From positions 1 through 44,502 of the forward strand of contig JANQNT010000006.1 in the NCBI GenBank assembly GCA_028279445.1: 44,502 bases of DNA, written 5' to 3'. Under the pieces are notes generated by a model, which saw nothing but the letters and a program-made list of their open reading frames with translations, was not told where the DNA came from and searched no databases. Both the position numbers and the translations under genes were made by a program. This stretch comes from Tepidamorphaceae bacterium. Lineage in GTDB: Bacteria > Pseudomonadota > Alphaproteobacteria > Rhizobiales > Tepidamorphaceae. Of this stretch, positions 36,464 through 44,502 are shown piece by piece; position 1 is the stretch's first letter; each line of letters begins with the position of its first letter.

Positions 36464-37195
36464 TTACCCGTCCTTCTTGTCGCCTGAGTCCTCGGCCGGC
36501 GCCTCGGCGCTCTCGGCTTCGGCTTCCTCGGCCTGGGCGGCGACCTCGTCCTGGGTCGCTTCGGCGATCAGCGAACGCGCCTGGGAAAGCCAGTCCTCGC
36601 GCTCGATACGGCCCTTGAAGTCCAGCGCGTCATCGACCCTGGCGATATCGTCGTCGGAGAAATTGGCGATCTGCTCGAAGGTGGTGATGCCGAGTGCGTT
36701 GAGCTTGCCCTCGAGCACCTCGCCGACGCCTGAAATGCGCTTCAGGTCGTCGCCCGCGCCCTTCGGCGCCGTGAACAGCGGTCCGCCAGGCTTCTTCTCC
36801 GAAGCAGCGCCCTTGCCGGCCTTGCCCTTGGCGCGGTGGTCCTGGCGCTCCGGGATGCGGGCGGACTTGCCGCGCCGCTCGCGCAGGTAATAGAGCTTGG
36901 CGCGACGCACCTTGCCGCGGCGCACCACGTCGATGGACTCAATCGTCGGCCCATAGACCGGGAAGACGCGTTCGACGCCCTCGCCGTAGGAGATCTTGCG
37001 CACGGTGAAGCTCTCGTTCAGCCCGCCGCCGTTGCGCGCGATGCACACGCCTTCGTAGTTCTGCACGCGGGTGCGCTGACCCTCGATGATGCGCACGGCA
37101 ACGCGCAGGGTATCGCCGGGGCGGAATTCGGGAACCGGACGCTTGGCGGCGAGTTTTTCCGCCTGCTCGGCCTCGAGCTGTTCGATGATGTTCAT
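36464..37195 (-). CDS. rplS: Ribosomal protein L19 with helix-hairpin-helix extension
   Basis: A 243-residue protein, about twice the usual L19 (about 115-130). Residues 1-120 are L19 ([40 protein letters not shown]). A basic linker (121-145) leads to a helix-hairpin-helix-like domain at about 148-205 ([20 protein letters not shown], then [19 protein letters not shown]), known as an add-on in other alphaproteobacterial proteins such as L21 and NuoE. An acidic tail ends it. It lies 263 bp from trmD. Confidence 0.95.
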   Translation of the reverse strand: MNIIEQLEAEQAEKLAAKRPVPEFRPGDTLRVAVRIIEGQRTRVQNYEGVCIARNGGGLNESFTVRKISYGEGVERVFPVYGPTIESIDVVRRGKVRRAKLYYLRERRGKSARIPERQDHRAKGKAGKGAASEKKPGGPLFTAPKGAGDDLKRISGVGEVLEGKLNALGITTFEQIANFSDDDIARVDDALDFKGRIEREDWLSQARSLIAEATQDEVAAQAEEAEAESAEAPAEDSGDKKDG

Positions 37196-37458
37196 GTCTC
37201 AATCCACACAGGTTTTGCGCGGCGTCCAGAGGTTCCGGTTGTTCCAGCCGAGATGCCTGGCGGCGGTCTGCGGCGACGAACGGAACGTGGCAATCGTCGC
37301 TTTGTTGTTCCGGCCCTTGCGAACCGGTGTGACGTGCTCAGGATGCGTTGCCGACAGCTTCTTGGGTGTCCGCGCGCAATACGCATCTGGTTGTGATCTG
37401 CGCCCGAAGGGCTGCGCGTCAATCGCAGACGCAGCGCGCCAAGTCTCAGGCGCGCGCT

Positions 37459-38196
37459 CTATACATCACTCCCGCCGGATTTGTCGATAGGTCGCCGCGA
37501 TTCCGCTGCCATCTCTCTGCTCAGCAGGTCGGGGCGGCGCTTGCGAGTATCCTGCAAAGCGCGTTCCGTGCGCCAGCGCTCCACTGCGCCGTGATCGCCG
37601 GAGGTCAGCACGGCGGGGATTTCGGCGTCTTCGAATTGCTGGGGCCGGGTGTATTGCGGGTACTCCAGCAAGCCATGTTCGAAACTCTCCTGCGCGCCGG
37701 ACTGCGCCGCGCCCATGACACCCGGCAGCAGTCGCACGCAGGCGTCGAGAAGGCTGAGTGCCGCGACTTCCCCGCCCGACAGCACGATGTCGCCGATGCA
37801 GACTTCCTCCAGATCGCGCGCGGCGACGATGCGCTCGTCGACGCCCTCGAAGCGGCCGCAAACGATCACCGCGCCGGGGCCGGCGGCAAGTTCGCGCACG
37901 CGCGCCTGCGTCAGCGGCTTGCCGCGCGGTGTCATCAGCAGACGCGGGCGTTGGTCGTCTGGGTTGCTTGCCGCATCGATCGCCGCGGCAAGCACATCGG
38001 TCCGCAGCACCATTCCCGGCCCGCCACCGGACGGGGTGTCGTCGACGGCCTTGTGTTTACCGAGGCCGAAATCGCGCAAGGCAACCGTCTCGCAGCGCCA
38101 GGTGCCGGCCTCGAGCGCCTTGCCGGCGAGTGAGTGCGCCAGCGGTCCGGGGAACATCTCCGGGAACAGCGTGACAATGCTGGCGGACCAGGTCAT
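37459..38196 (-). CDS. trmD: tRNA (guanine-37-N1)-methyltransferase
   Basis: A 245-residue SPOUT enzyme that methylates G37 of tRNAs using [57 protein letters not shown] and the knot [14 protein letters not shown]. The ATG overlaps the rimM stop (ATGA). Length normal. Confidence 0.97.
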   Translation of the reverse strand: MTWSASIVTLFPEMFPGPLAHSLAGKALEAGTWRCETVALRDFGLGKHKAVDDTPSGGGPGMVLRTDVLAAAIDAASNPDDQRPRLLMTPRGKPLTQARVRELAAGPGAVIVCGRFEGVDERIVAARDLEEVCIGDIVLSGGEVAALSLLDACVRLLPGVMGAAQSGAQESFEHGLLEYPQYTRPQQFEDAEIPAVLTSGDHGAVERWRTERALQDTRKRRPDLLSREMAAESRRPIDKSGGSDV

Positions 38197-38780
38197 GCGT
38201 CGGTCTTGCCGCGTTTGCGCGCGGCTTTCGCCTTCGCGGCCGGCGAACGGCGCCTCTTGCGTTTCGGTGTTTCGGGTGCGTCGAACAGGCCGGGCAGCGG
38301 ATCGATCACGACCCGTCCGCCGGCGATGTCCACCTCAGGCACGATCTCGCGGGTGAAGGGAACGAGTACGCTTGGCCCTTTCGCGACCTTGACGTCGAGA
38401 AGATCGCCGGCGCCGAAATCGTGCAGCGCGACGATCTCGCCGAGCCGTTCGCCCTGCATGTCGACGGCCGCCAGGCCGATCAGGTCGGCATGATAGAAGG
38501 CATCGGTGTCGTCATCGTCCGGCAGCGCGGTGCGCTCGGCGTGCAGCCGCTGGCCTTTCAGTGCCTGCGCCGCCTCGCGGCTGTCGATCTCCGCGAAGCG
38601 CACCACCAGAACCGTCTTGTCGGGACGCGCTTCGACAACGGTGAGGCTGCGGCCGTCTTCGGTGGTCAGCGGGCCATAGGCGCCAAGGTCGCCGGGATCG
38701 GCGGTGAAGGTCTTGACCCGCACGGCGCCGCGTACGCCATGCGGCGCGCCGACCTCGGCGATGATGACCCGCTGTGCCAT
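38193..38780 (-). CDS. rimM: Ribosome maturation factor RimM
   Basis: A 195-residue 16S-processing factor that binds S19: N-terminal domain [20 protein letters not shown], and PRC-barrel region [20 protein letters not shown] through [20 protein letters not shown]. An extra basic tail ([20 protein letters not shown]) ends the protein. It lies 5 bp after rpsP and overlaps trmD by 4 nt. Confidence 0.95.
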   Translation of the reverse strand: MAQRVIIAEVGAPHGVRGAVRVKTFTADPGDLGAYGPLTTEDGRSLTVVEARPDKTVLVVRFAEIDSREAAQALKGQRLHAERTALPDDDDTDAFYHADLIGLAAVDMQGERLGEIVALHDFGAGDLLDVKVAKGPSVLVPFTREIVPEVDIAGGRVVIDPLPGLFDAPETPKRKRRRSPAAKAKAARKRGKTDA

Positions 38781-38785
38781 TGGCG

Positions 38786-39358
38786 TCAGGACTTGGCTTC
38801 GTCCTCTGCGGGTGCGTTCTCAGCCGGTGCCTCCTCGGAAGGCGCTTCCTCGGAGGGTGCTTCGTCAGACGACGTTTCCTCGGAAGGTGCTTCCTCGGCC
38901 GCAGCTTCTTCCGCGGGCGCTTCGTCTGCGGCGGCCTCCTCGGCCGGCGCTGCTTCAGCGGCAGCCTCTTCGGCCGGAGTGTCCTCTGCCGGAGCCTCCT
39001 CGGCCGGTGCTTCGGCCGCAGCCTTTGCGGCCTCTTCCTTCTCCGCCATACGCTCCTGCGTCTTCTTGCGCGGCAGGGCCTTCTGCGGATTATTGCGCGC
39101 GTCGCGCTTCATCAGCCCTTCGGCATCGAAGAAGCGCAGAACGCGGTCGGTCGGCCGGGCGCCCTTGGCGAGCCACTCCTTGGCCTTGTCGGTGTTCAGA
39201 ACGACGCGTTCGGCGTGGTCCTTGGGCAGCAGCGGGTTGAAGGTGCCGATCTTCTCGATGAAGCGGCCGTCGCGCGGGGAGCGCGAGTCGGCGACGACGA
39301 TCGAATAGAACGGGCGCTTCTTGGCGCCGCCACGGGCAAGACGGATCTTCAGGGACAT
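38786..39358 (-). CDS. rpsP: Ribosomal protein S16 with long acidic tail
   Basis: Residues 1-85 are a normal S16 ([40 protein letters not shown]). Residues from about 112 to 190 are an Ala/Glu/Pro repeat (units of [10 protein letters not shown]). The total of 190 is about twice the usual. Acidic tails of this sort are known in alphaproteobacterial S16, but this one is long. It begins the rpsP-rimM-trmD-rplS block after a GNAT gene and ffh. Confidence 0.96.
   Translation of the reverse strand: MSLKIRLARGGAKKRPFYSIVVADSRSPRDGRFIEKIGTFNPLLPKDHAERVVLNTDKAKEWLAKGARPTDRVLRFFDAEGLMKRDARNNPQKALPRKKTQERMAEKEEAAKAAAEAPAEEAPAEDTPAEEAAAEAAPAEEAAADEAPAEEAAAEEAPSEETSSDEAPSEEAPSEEAPAENAPAEDEAKS
38800..39035. 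repeat. Imperfect 15-bp tandem repeats in rpsP
   Basis: Repeated units such as CCTCGGAAGGTGCTT and CCTCGGCCGGTGCTT (period 15, with 12- and 18-base variants) encode [10 protein letters not shown]. The units are imperfect but near-identical over several copies, so slippage in tail length between strains is likely. Confidence 0.7.
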
Positions 39359-39422
39359 GGGTTACTCCTAAGTCGTGTTCGGGTTGTTCGTTTGATCGGG
39401 ATGCCGCATTAGCCGCATGGCT

Positions 39423-39968
39423 TCAGGCGGCAGTTTTCAGAAACTCCTCCGGCGGCAGGTGCCGGTAGATATCAGCGGAAAAGTCGGTGACTTTGACGCT
39501 CTCCGTGTCGAGCTTCGCGCCGAGCCGCTCGGCGACGGCGCGCGAGGCGGTATTCCCGGCGTCGATCAGGCTGATGGCGGTGTCCCAGCCAAGCTCGGTG
39601 TAAGCGAAGTGCAGCGAGGCGTGTGCGGCTTCGGTCGCGTAGCCCTTGCCGCGGTAACCGGCGCGCAGCGTCCAGCCGATTTCCCGCTCCGGCCAGCCGT
39701 GGGGAAACCACGGCCCGCACCAGCCGATGCAGGCGCCGCTGGCCTTTTCCTCCACAGCGAAGAAGCCGTAGCCGCGCATCGCCCAGTGGCCGATCTGGCC
39801 GGCAACGGCGCGCCAGGCCTCGAAGTCGCTGAGCACACCGCCGAGATAGCGCATGGTGTCCTCGTCGGAGAAGATCGCGACCATGGTCTCATGATCGCTT
39901 TCATCCCAGCCGCGCAAGGTGAGCCGCTCCGTCTCAAGCGTCGGGACGTGGGTAAGCAGCGCGGTCAT
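39423..39968 (-). CDS. RimJ/RimL-type GNAT acetyltransferase
   Basis: A 181-residue GNAT protein of the Acetyltransf_3 kind: ETERLTLRGWDESDHETMVA, AMRGYGFFAVEEKASGACIG, the acetyl-CoA loop LRAGYRGKGYATEAAHASLH and SLIDAGNTASRAVAERLGAK. RimJ/RimL relatives acetylate the N-termini of ribosomal proteins. The gene is translationally coupled to ffh (ATGA overlap) and precedes rpsP, which makes a ribosomal substrate plausible but unproved. Confidence 0.85.
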   Translation of the reverse strand: MTALLTHVPTLETERLTLRGWDESDHETMVAIFSDEDTMRYLGGVLSDFEAWRAVAGQIGHWAMRGYGFFAVEEKASGACIGWCGPWFPHGWPEREIGWTLRAGYRGKGYATEAAHASLHFAYTELGWDTAISLIDAGNTASRAVAERLGAKLDTESVKVTDFSADIYRHLPPEEFLKTAA

Positions 39969-41521
39969 CGCTTCTTGCCCTTCGACAGCATGCGGGCGAG
40001 GTCCGGCGGCAGTCCGCCGGGCGCGCCCGGTCCGCCGCCAAGGCCCGGTGGCAGCTCCGGCATGCCCGACGGGAGGCCGCCGCCCTTGGTCATCTGTTCC
40101 AGCGCCTTCGGGTCGAGCTGGCCGGGATCGATGTTGGGCATGCCGCCACCCCCCATACCACCCATGCCCGGCATGCCGCCGAGCAGGCGCCCCAGACCGC
40201 CCTTCTTCTTGCCGCCGAGCGACTTCATCATGTCGGCCATCTGGCGGTGCATCTTCAGGAGCTTGTTGATCTCCTCGACCTTGGTGCCGGAGCCGGTGGC
40301 GACACGGCGCTTGCGCGAAGCGTTCAGCAGCTTGGGGTTGGTGCGCTCTTTCGGCGTCATGGAGGAGATGATGGCGGTCAGCCGCGTGAACACGGAATCG
40401 TCCATGTTGGCGGCGGAAATCTGCTTCTTCAGCTTGCCGATGCCCGGCATCATTCCGAGCAGGCCGGACATGCCGCCGAGCTTCTGCATCTGCGCGAGCT
40501 GATCGGCGAGGTCGTTCAGGTCGAACGCGCCCTTGGCCATCTTGCGGGCAATCTGGGCGGCTTTTTCCTCGTCGATGGTCTCGGCGGCCTTCTCCACCAG
40601 GGAGACCACGTCGCCCATGCCGAGGATGCGGCCGGCGACGCGCTCGGGGTGGAATTCCTCCAGCGCGTCCATCTTCTCGCCGACGCCGACCAGCTTGATC
40701 GGCTTGCCGGTGACCGCGCGCATGGACAGCGCTGCACCGCCGCGCCCGTCGCCGTCCATGCGGGTCAGCACGATGCCGGTTACGCCGACCGCTTCATCGA
40801 AGGAGCGCGCCAGATTGACCGCGTCCTGACCGGTCAGTGCGTCGGCGACCAGCAGCGTCTCGTGCGGTCCGGTCGCGTCGCGGATCTCGACCATCTCGCG
40901 CATCAGCGGCTGGTCGATATGGGTGCGCCCTGCCGTGTCGAGCAGCACCACGTCGTAGCCGCCAAGACGGGCGGCCTCCATCGAGCGCTTGGCGATCTGC
41001 ACCGGCGACTGGCCCTCGACGATCGGCAGCGTGTCGACGCTGGTCTGTTCGCCGAGCACCTTGAGCTGTTCCTGGGCAGCCGGGCGACGGGTGTCGAGCG
41101 AGGCCATCAGCACCTTGCGGCCGCCCTTGCCGCCGAGGCCCTTCTCGGTCAGCCGCTTGCCGATCTTGGCGGTTGTCGTCGTCTTGCCCGAGCCCTGCAG
41201 GCCGACCATCATCACCGGCACCGGCGGGGTGGCATTGAGCTCGATTACCTCCGCCTCGCGGCCGAGCATGTCGACCAGCGCGTCGTTGACGATCTTGACC
41301 ACCATCTGGCCCGGCGTCACCGACTTGATGACCTCGACGCCGACCGCCTTCTCGCGGACCTGCTCGACGAAGCCACGCACAACCTCCAGGGCTACGTCGG
41401 CCTCGATCAGCGCGCGGCGAACCTCGCGCAGCGCGGCGGAGACGTCCTGCTCGGACAGCGCGCCGCGCTTGGTCAGCTTGTCGAAGATGCCGCCGAGGCG
41501 GTCGGAGAGGGACTCAAACAT
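39965..41521 (-). CDS. ffh: Signal recognition particle protein Ffh
   Basis: A 518-residue SRP54 GTPase: N domain; G domain with G1 GLQGSGKTTTTAKIGKRL (about 107-124), DTRRPAAQEQLKVL, DTAGRTHID (about 190), TRMDGDGRGGAA and GVGEKMDALEEFHP; and a Met-rich M domain (about 325-435) that binds 4.5S RNA and signal peptides. The C-terminal tail is Gly/Met/Pro-rich (GMPGMGGMGGGGMP). No 4.5S RNA gene is seen nearby. It overlaps the upstream small gene by 8 nt. Confidence 0.97.
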   Translation of the reverse strand: MFESLSDRLGGIFDKLTKRGALSEQDVSAALREVRRALIEADVALEVVRGFVEQVREKAVGVEVIKSVTPGQMVVKIVNDALVDMLGREAEVIELNATPPVPVMMVGLQGSGKTTTTAKIGKRLTEKGLGGKGGRKVLMASLDTRRPAAQEQLKVLGEQTSVDTLPIVEGQSPVQIAKRSMEAARLGGYDVVLLDTAGRTHIDQPLMREMVEIRDATGPHETLLVADALTGQDAVNLARSFDEAVGVTGIVLTRMDGDGRGGAALSMRAVTGKPIKLVGVGEKMDALEEFHPERVAGRILGMGDVVSLVEKAAETIDEEKAAQIARKMAKGAFDLNDLADQLAQMQKLGGMSGLLGMMPGIGKLKKQISAANMDDSVFTRLTAIISSMTPKERTNPKLLNASRKRRVATGSGTKVEEINKLLKMHRQMADMMKSLGGKKKGGLGRLLGGMPGMGGMGGGGMPNIDPGQLDPKALEQMTKGGGLPSGMPELPPGLGGGPGAPGGLPPDLARMLSKGKKR

Positions 41522-41720
41522 CCTGCGTGCCTTCCTCGACCTCCACGGCCGCGTCGATCAGCTCGTCGAAGCAGGTCAACCCACTGGCGAACTTGTCGCG
41601 GCAGCCGGTGTTGCAGAAGCCGACAACCTGGCCGCGATAACGCATCAGCGCATCGGCCGAGACCGGATCGCCGGACCAGGGGCAATAGTCGTTGATACAG
41701 TCTTCGCGTCTCAGCGGCAC
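41514..41720 (-). CDS. Small cysteine-rich YHS-like protein
   Basis: A 68-residue protein with cysteines arranged CINDYCPWSG and GFCNTGCRDKFASGLTCFDE, reminiscent of the YHS/TRASH type of small metal-binding domain; similar proteins are sometimes named glutathione S-transferase in databases. I chose GTG at 41720 because AAGGAG lies 7 nt upstream; the frame is open to 41801. It overlaps the ffh start by 8 nt and heads the operon. Metal binding is inferred only from the cysteines. Confidence 0.7.
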   Translation of the reverse strand: MPLRREDCINDYCPWSGDPVSADALMRYRGQVVGFCNTGCRDKFASGLTCFDELIDAAVEVEEGTQDV

Positions 41721-42043
41721 GGTTCCACTCCTTTGCAGATCATCGTTCCGGCCCTTGAGAAAATGGGGCCGCATGGCGACGAACGCCAATGCGCAACGCA
41801 AAACGACACCCGCGGGCGAACCTTCGCTGGCGGGTGGTGACCCCCCTGTCTCGCGGACAGGGCGGCGGCGCGGGAACGATGTCTGTTCCGGTGTTGGGCG
41901 CAGCTTTTAGTCGAGGCGGATCGCGGCGTCAAATGGAGGCACATTGACGGACCTCGATTTTTAACCCGTGATCGGCCATATATCGCCGGATTGCCCGCGC
42001 GGCGCCCTATTAAGCGGTGAGCGGGTCATGGAGTATCGGACAC
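41721..42043. promoter_or_regulatory. Divergent region between the ffh operon and dapF
   Basis: 323 bases without a credible gene. It holds divergent promoters and a 7-bp dyad CCCTGTC/GACAGGG (41844-41862). I looked for the conserved 4.5S RNA loop motif and did not find it. An open frame reaches from 41801 but the family start is 41720. Confidence 0.45.
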
Positions 42044-42913
42044 GTGTCAGCACGCGCCATCCCCTTCCGCAAGATGAACGGGCTCGGCAACGACTTCGTC
42101 GTCGTTGACGCGCGTGCCGGTGCGCTCGGACTGATGCCGGACCAGATCGCGCGCATCGCCGACCGTGAGAACGGCATTGGCTGCGACCAGTTCATCGCCC
42201 TGCAACCGGGCGGGAACGGAGCGGATGTGTTCATGCGCATCTTCAATCCCGACGGCAGCGAGGCTGGCGCTTGCGGCAATGCCACGCGCTGCGTTGCCGA
42301 TATCCTGGCCAGGGAGACGGGGGCGCCCTCCTGCGTGATCGAGACGCGCGGCGGGCGGCTTGCCTGTACGGTCAATGGCGACGGTACGGTGAGCGTCGAC
42401 ATGGGCGCGCCGAAGCTCGACTGGCAGGACATCCCGCTCTCCGAGGAATTCCGCGACACCCGCGCCATCGAATTGCAGATCGGGCCGATCGACGCGCCGG
42501 TGCTGCATTCGCCCGCCGTCGCCAATATCGGCAATCCGCACGCGGTGTTCTTCACCGACGATATCGATGCCCACGGCCTGGGGCGTTTCGGACCGGTGCT
42601 GGAGAACCATCCGATCTTCCCCGACCGCGCCAACATCTCGCTGGCCCAGGTGATCGGCCGCGAGCGCATCCGGCTGAAGGTCTGGGAGCGCGGTGCCGGG
42701 CTGACGCTGGCTTGCGGCAGTGCTGCCTGCGCGGCCACCGTGTCGGCGCATCGCAAGCGCCTGACCGAGCGTGCCGTCACGGTCGAACTGCCCGGCGGCG
42801 AACTGCATATCGAGTGGCGCGAGGCGGATGGCCACGTCATCATGACCGGGCCGCTCGCCTACGACTTCGAGGGCGTGCTGCCCGCCGAACTTGTTTCGGG
42901 GGATGCGGCATGA
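42044..42913 (+). CDS. dapF: Diaminopimelate epimerase
   Basis: A 289-residue PLP-independent racemase: IPFRKMNGLGNDFVVVDARA, first catalytic Cys in GACGNATRC, second in LTLACGSAACAATVSAHRKR, and VVLPGGE-like VELPGGELHIEW. It converts LL- to meso-diaminopimelate for lysine and peptidoglycan. I prefer the GTG at 42044 with GGAG 10 nt upstream; a GTG at 42017 is also possible. It overlaps mtaB by 4 nt (ATGA). Confidence 0.95.
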   Translation: MSARAIPFRKMNGLGNDFVVVDARAGALGLMPDQIARIADRENGIGCDQFIALQPGGNGADVFMRIFNPDGSEAGACGNATRCVADILARETGAPSCVIETRGGRLACTVNGDGTVSVDMGAPKLDWQDIPLSEEFRDTRAIELQIGPIDAPVLHSPAVANIGNPHAVFFTDDIDAHGLGRFGPVLENHPIFPDRANISLAQVIGRERIRLKVWERGAGLTLACGSAACAATVSAHRKRLTERAVTVELPGGELHIEWREADGHVIMTGPLAYDFEGVLPAELVSGDAA

Positions 42914-44204
42914 ACGCCCCGTTCAAGAACGCGACGCTCAAGCAGGACGGGCCGCGTGTGCTGACCTTCGGCTGCCGGCTCAACGCGTACGAATCCGAGC
43001 AGATCAGGGATGCTGCCAGCCGTGCCGGCGCGGACGGTTCCACCATCGTCATCAACACCTGCGCGGTGACCGGCGAAGCGGTGCGCCAGGCACGCCAAGC
43101 GATCCGCCGGGCCCGGCGCGACGATCCCAACGCCCGCGTCATTGTCACCGGCTGCGCAGCGCAGACCGAACCGCAGACCTTCGCGGCGATGGACGAGGTG
43201 GACCTGGTCATCGGCAACGCGGACAAGGCCGACCCGGCGCGCTATGCGGCCGATTTCGGCATCGACACGTCGCAGAAGGTCTTCGTCAACGACATCATGT
43301 CGGTGCGCGAGACCGCCGGACACATGATCGACGGGCTGAAGGGCCGCGCGCGCGCCTTCGTGCAGGTGCAGAACGGCTGCGACCACCGGTGTACCTTCTG
43401 CATCATTCCCTATGGCCGCGGTCCGTCGCGCTCGGTGCCTGCCGGCGTCGTTACCGACCAGATCCGCCGGCTGGTGGCGAATGGCTACTGCGAAGTGGTG
43501 CTGACCGGCGTCGATCTCACCTCCTATGGCGGCGATCTGCCCGGAACGCAGAGCCTCGGCACGCTGGTGCAGGTGATCCTGCGCCATGTGCCGGAGCTTG
43601 AACGGCTGCGCATCTCGTCAATCGATTCCATCGAGGTGGATGAACCGCTGATGGATGCGATCGCCAACCAACCGCGCCTGATGCCGCATCTGCATCTGTC
43701 GCTGCAGGCTGGCGACGACCTTATCCTCAAGCGCATGAAGCGCCGTCACCTGCGCGATGACGCGATCCGCTTCTGCGAAGAGGTGCGCCGCTTGCGTCCC
43801 GACATGGTGTTCGGCGCTGACCTGATCGCCGGCTTCCCGACCGAGACGGAAGGCCACTTCCAGCGCTCGCTCGACATCGTCGCCGAATGCGGGTTGACGC
43901 ATCTGCACGTGTTCCCGTTCTCCCCGCGTGACGGCACGCCGGCGGCGCGCATGCCGCAGCTTCAGCGCAGCGTGATCAAGCAACGCGCCGAGCGCCTGCG
44001 GATGGCGGGTGATGAAGCGCTGCGGTGCCATCTCGACGCGGGCCTTGGCCGGCGGGCGAGCATCCTGATCGAGCGGCCCGGTATCGGTCGCACCGAGCAG
44101 TTCACCGAGGCGCGGCTTAGTGAGGATGCCGGCCAACCCGGCGAAATCGTTGCCGCGATGCTCTCCGGCCATGACGGCGCGATGTTTGTCGCCGAGGCCG
44201 CCTG

Positions 44205-44205
<1 letters not shown>
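42910..44205 (+). CDS. mtaB: tRNA t6A37 methylthiotransferase MtaB
   Basis: A 431-residue radical-SAM methylthiotransferase that makes ms2t6A37. The auxiliary [4Fe-4S] cysteines are Cys22 (FGCRLNAYES), Cys51 (NTCAVTGEAV) and Cys82 (TGCAAQ), and the radical-SAM cysteines are 157/161/164 (GCDHRCTFCIIP). A C-terminal region with SPRDGTPAARMP follows. It is the MtaB subtype (FGCRLN), not MiaB. Overlaps dapF (ATGA) and ftsY (TGATG). Confidence 0.94.

Positions 44206-44502
<297 letters not shown>

Noticed and set aside
41721-42043. Possible 4.5S (SRP) RNA gene beside ffh
   Set aside because: The conserved GGAA-containing apical loop and GUCAGG-type motif were not found on either strand.
42271-42909. 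Open frame inside dapF that runs into mtaB
   Set aside because: Its upstream part is dapF in the wrong frame; mtaB starts at the ATG overlapping the dapF stop.

Overview
The window is GC-rich (roughly 65% by eye) chromosomal DNA from an alphaproteobacterium, most likely of the order Hyphomicrobiales (Rhizobiales). The grounds are the afg1/zapE-mdh-sucCD-sucAB gene order, an Omp19-like lipoprotein, ethylmalonyl-CoA pathway genes, ribosomal proteins with alphaproteobacterial C-terminal extensions, and copies of the rhizobial-type palindrome built around AAGTGGxxACCGGTTTTC. Genus cannot be decided. Almost everything is core metabolism and translation; the accessory material is confined to a few small intrusions.

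Layout. 24-99: tRNA-Ala(CGC). 396-1404: YggT and a LysE-type exporter. 1422-12104 (minus strand): a TCA operon zapE-mdh-sucC-[two unknown genes-vapB-vapC]-sucD-sucA-sucB, in which a toxin-antitoxin pair with its own palindromic operator splits sucC from sucD. 12123-16008: a GST, an Omp19-like lipoprotein, mmsA and a GNAT enzyme. 16029-20288: sdhCDAB (minus strand) with a two-ACT-domain regulator convergent to sdhA. 20426-22913: a lower-GC insertion carrying one 772-residue membrane protein (divergent DUF3422-like), bounded by a 21-bp direct repeat that is the 3' end of the neighbouring mesaconyl-CoA hydratase gene. 22887-25275: mcl2-VOC-mch of the ethylmalonyl-CoA pathway. 25586-27945: pyridoxal kinase, then a bicarbonate transporter/PII-like pair (sbtA-sbtB). 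27977-35153: asd, a cold-shock-domain/DUF805 membrane protein, leuB, leuD, leuC and small genes. 35280-36035: a phosphodiester glycosidase-like protein. 36464-41720 (minus strand): a translation/secretion operon of a small YHS-like protein-ffh-GNAT-rpsP-rimM-trmD-rplS. 42044-44502: dapF-mtaB-ftsY, the last cut by the window edge inside a (GAGCCA)n repeat.

Functionally, TCA-cycle enzymes (mdh, sucABCD, sdhCDAB), C2-assimilation enzymes (mcl2, mch), methylmalonate-semialdehyde dehydrogenase and a candidate bicarbonate importer lie within 27 kb. SRP (ffh) and its receptor (ftsY) flank a divergent promoter region.

The best candidate for something undescribed is the direct-repeat-bounded insertion at 20426-22913: it looks like site-specific capture of a single membrane-protein gene at the 3' end of mch, with no recombinase in sight. 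Second is the autoregulated vapBC module placed 16 bp upstream of sucD. A third pattern is that all seven convergent gene junctions carry a palindrome, hairpin or REP-like element, and in several the stop codons are part of it. Homology statements come from recognition of the translated sequence; no database search was run.
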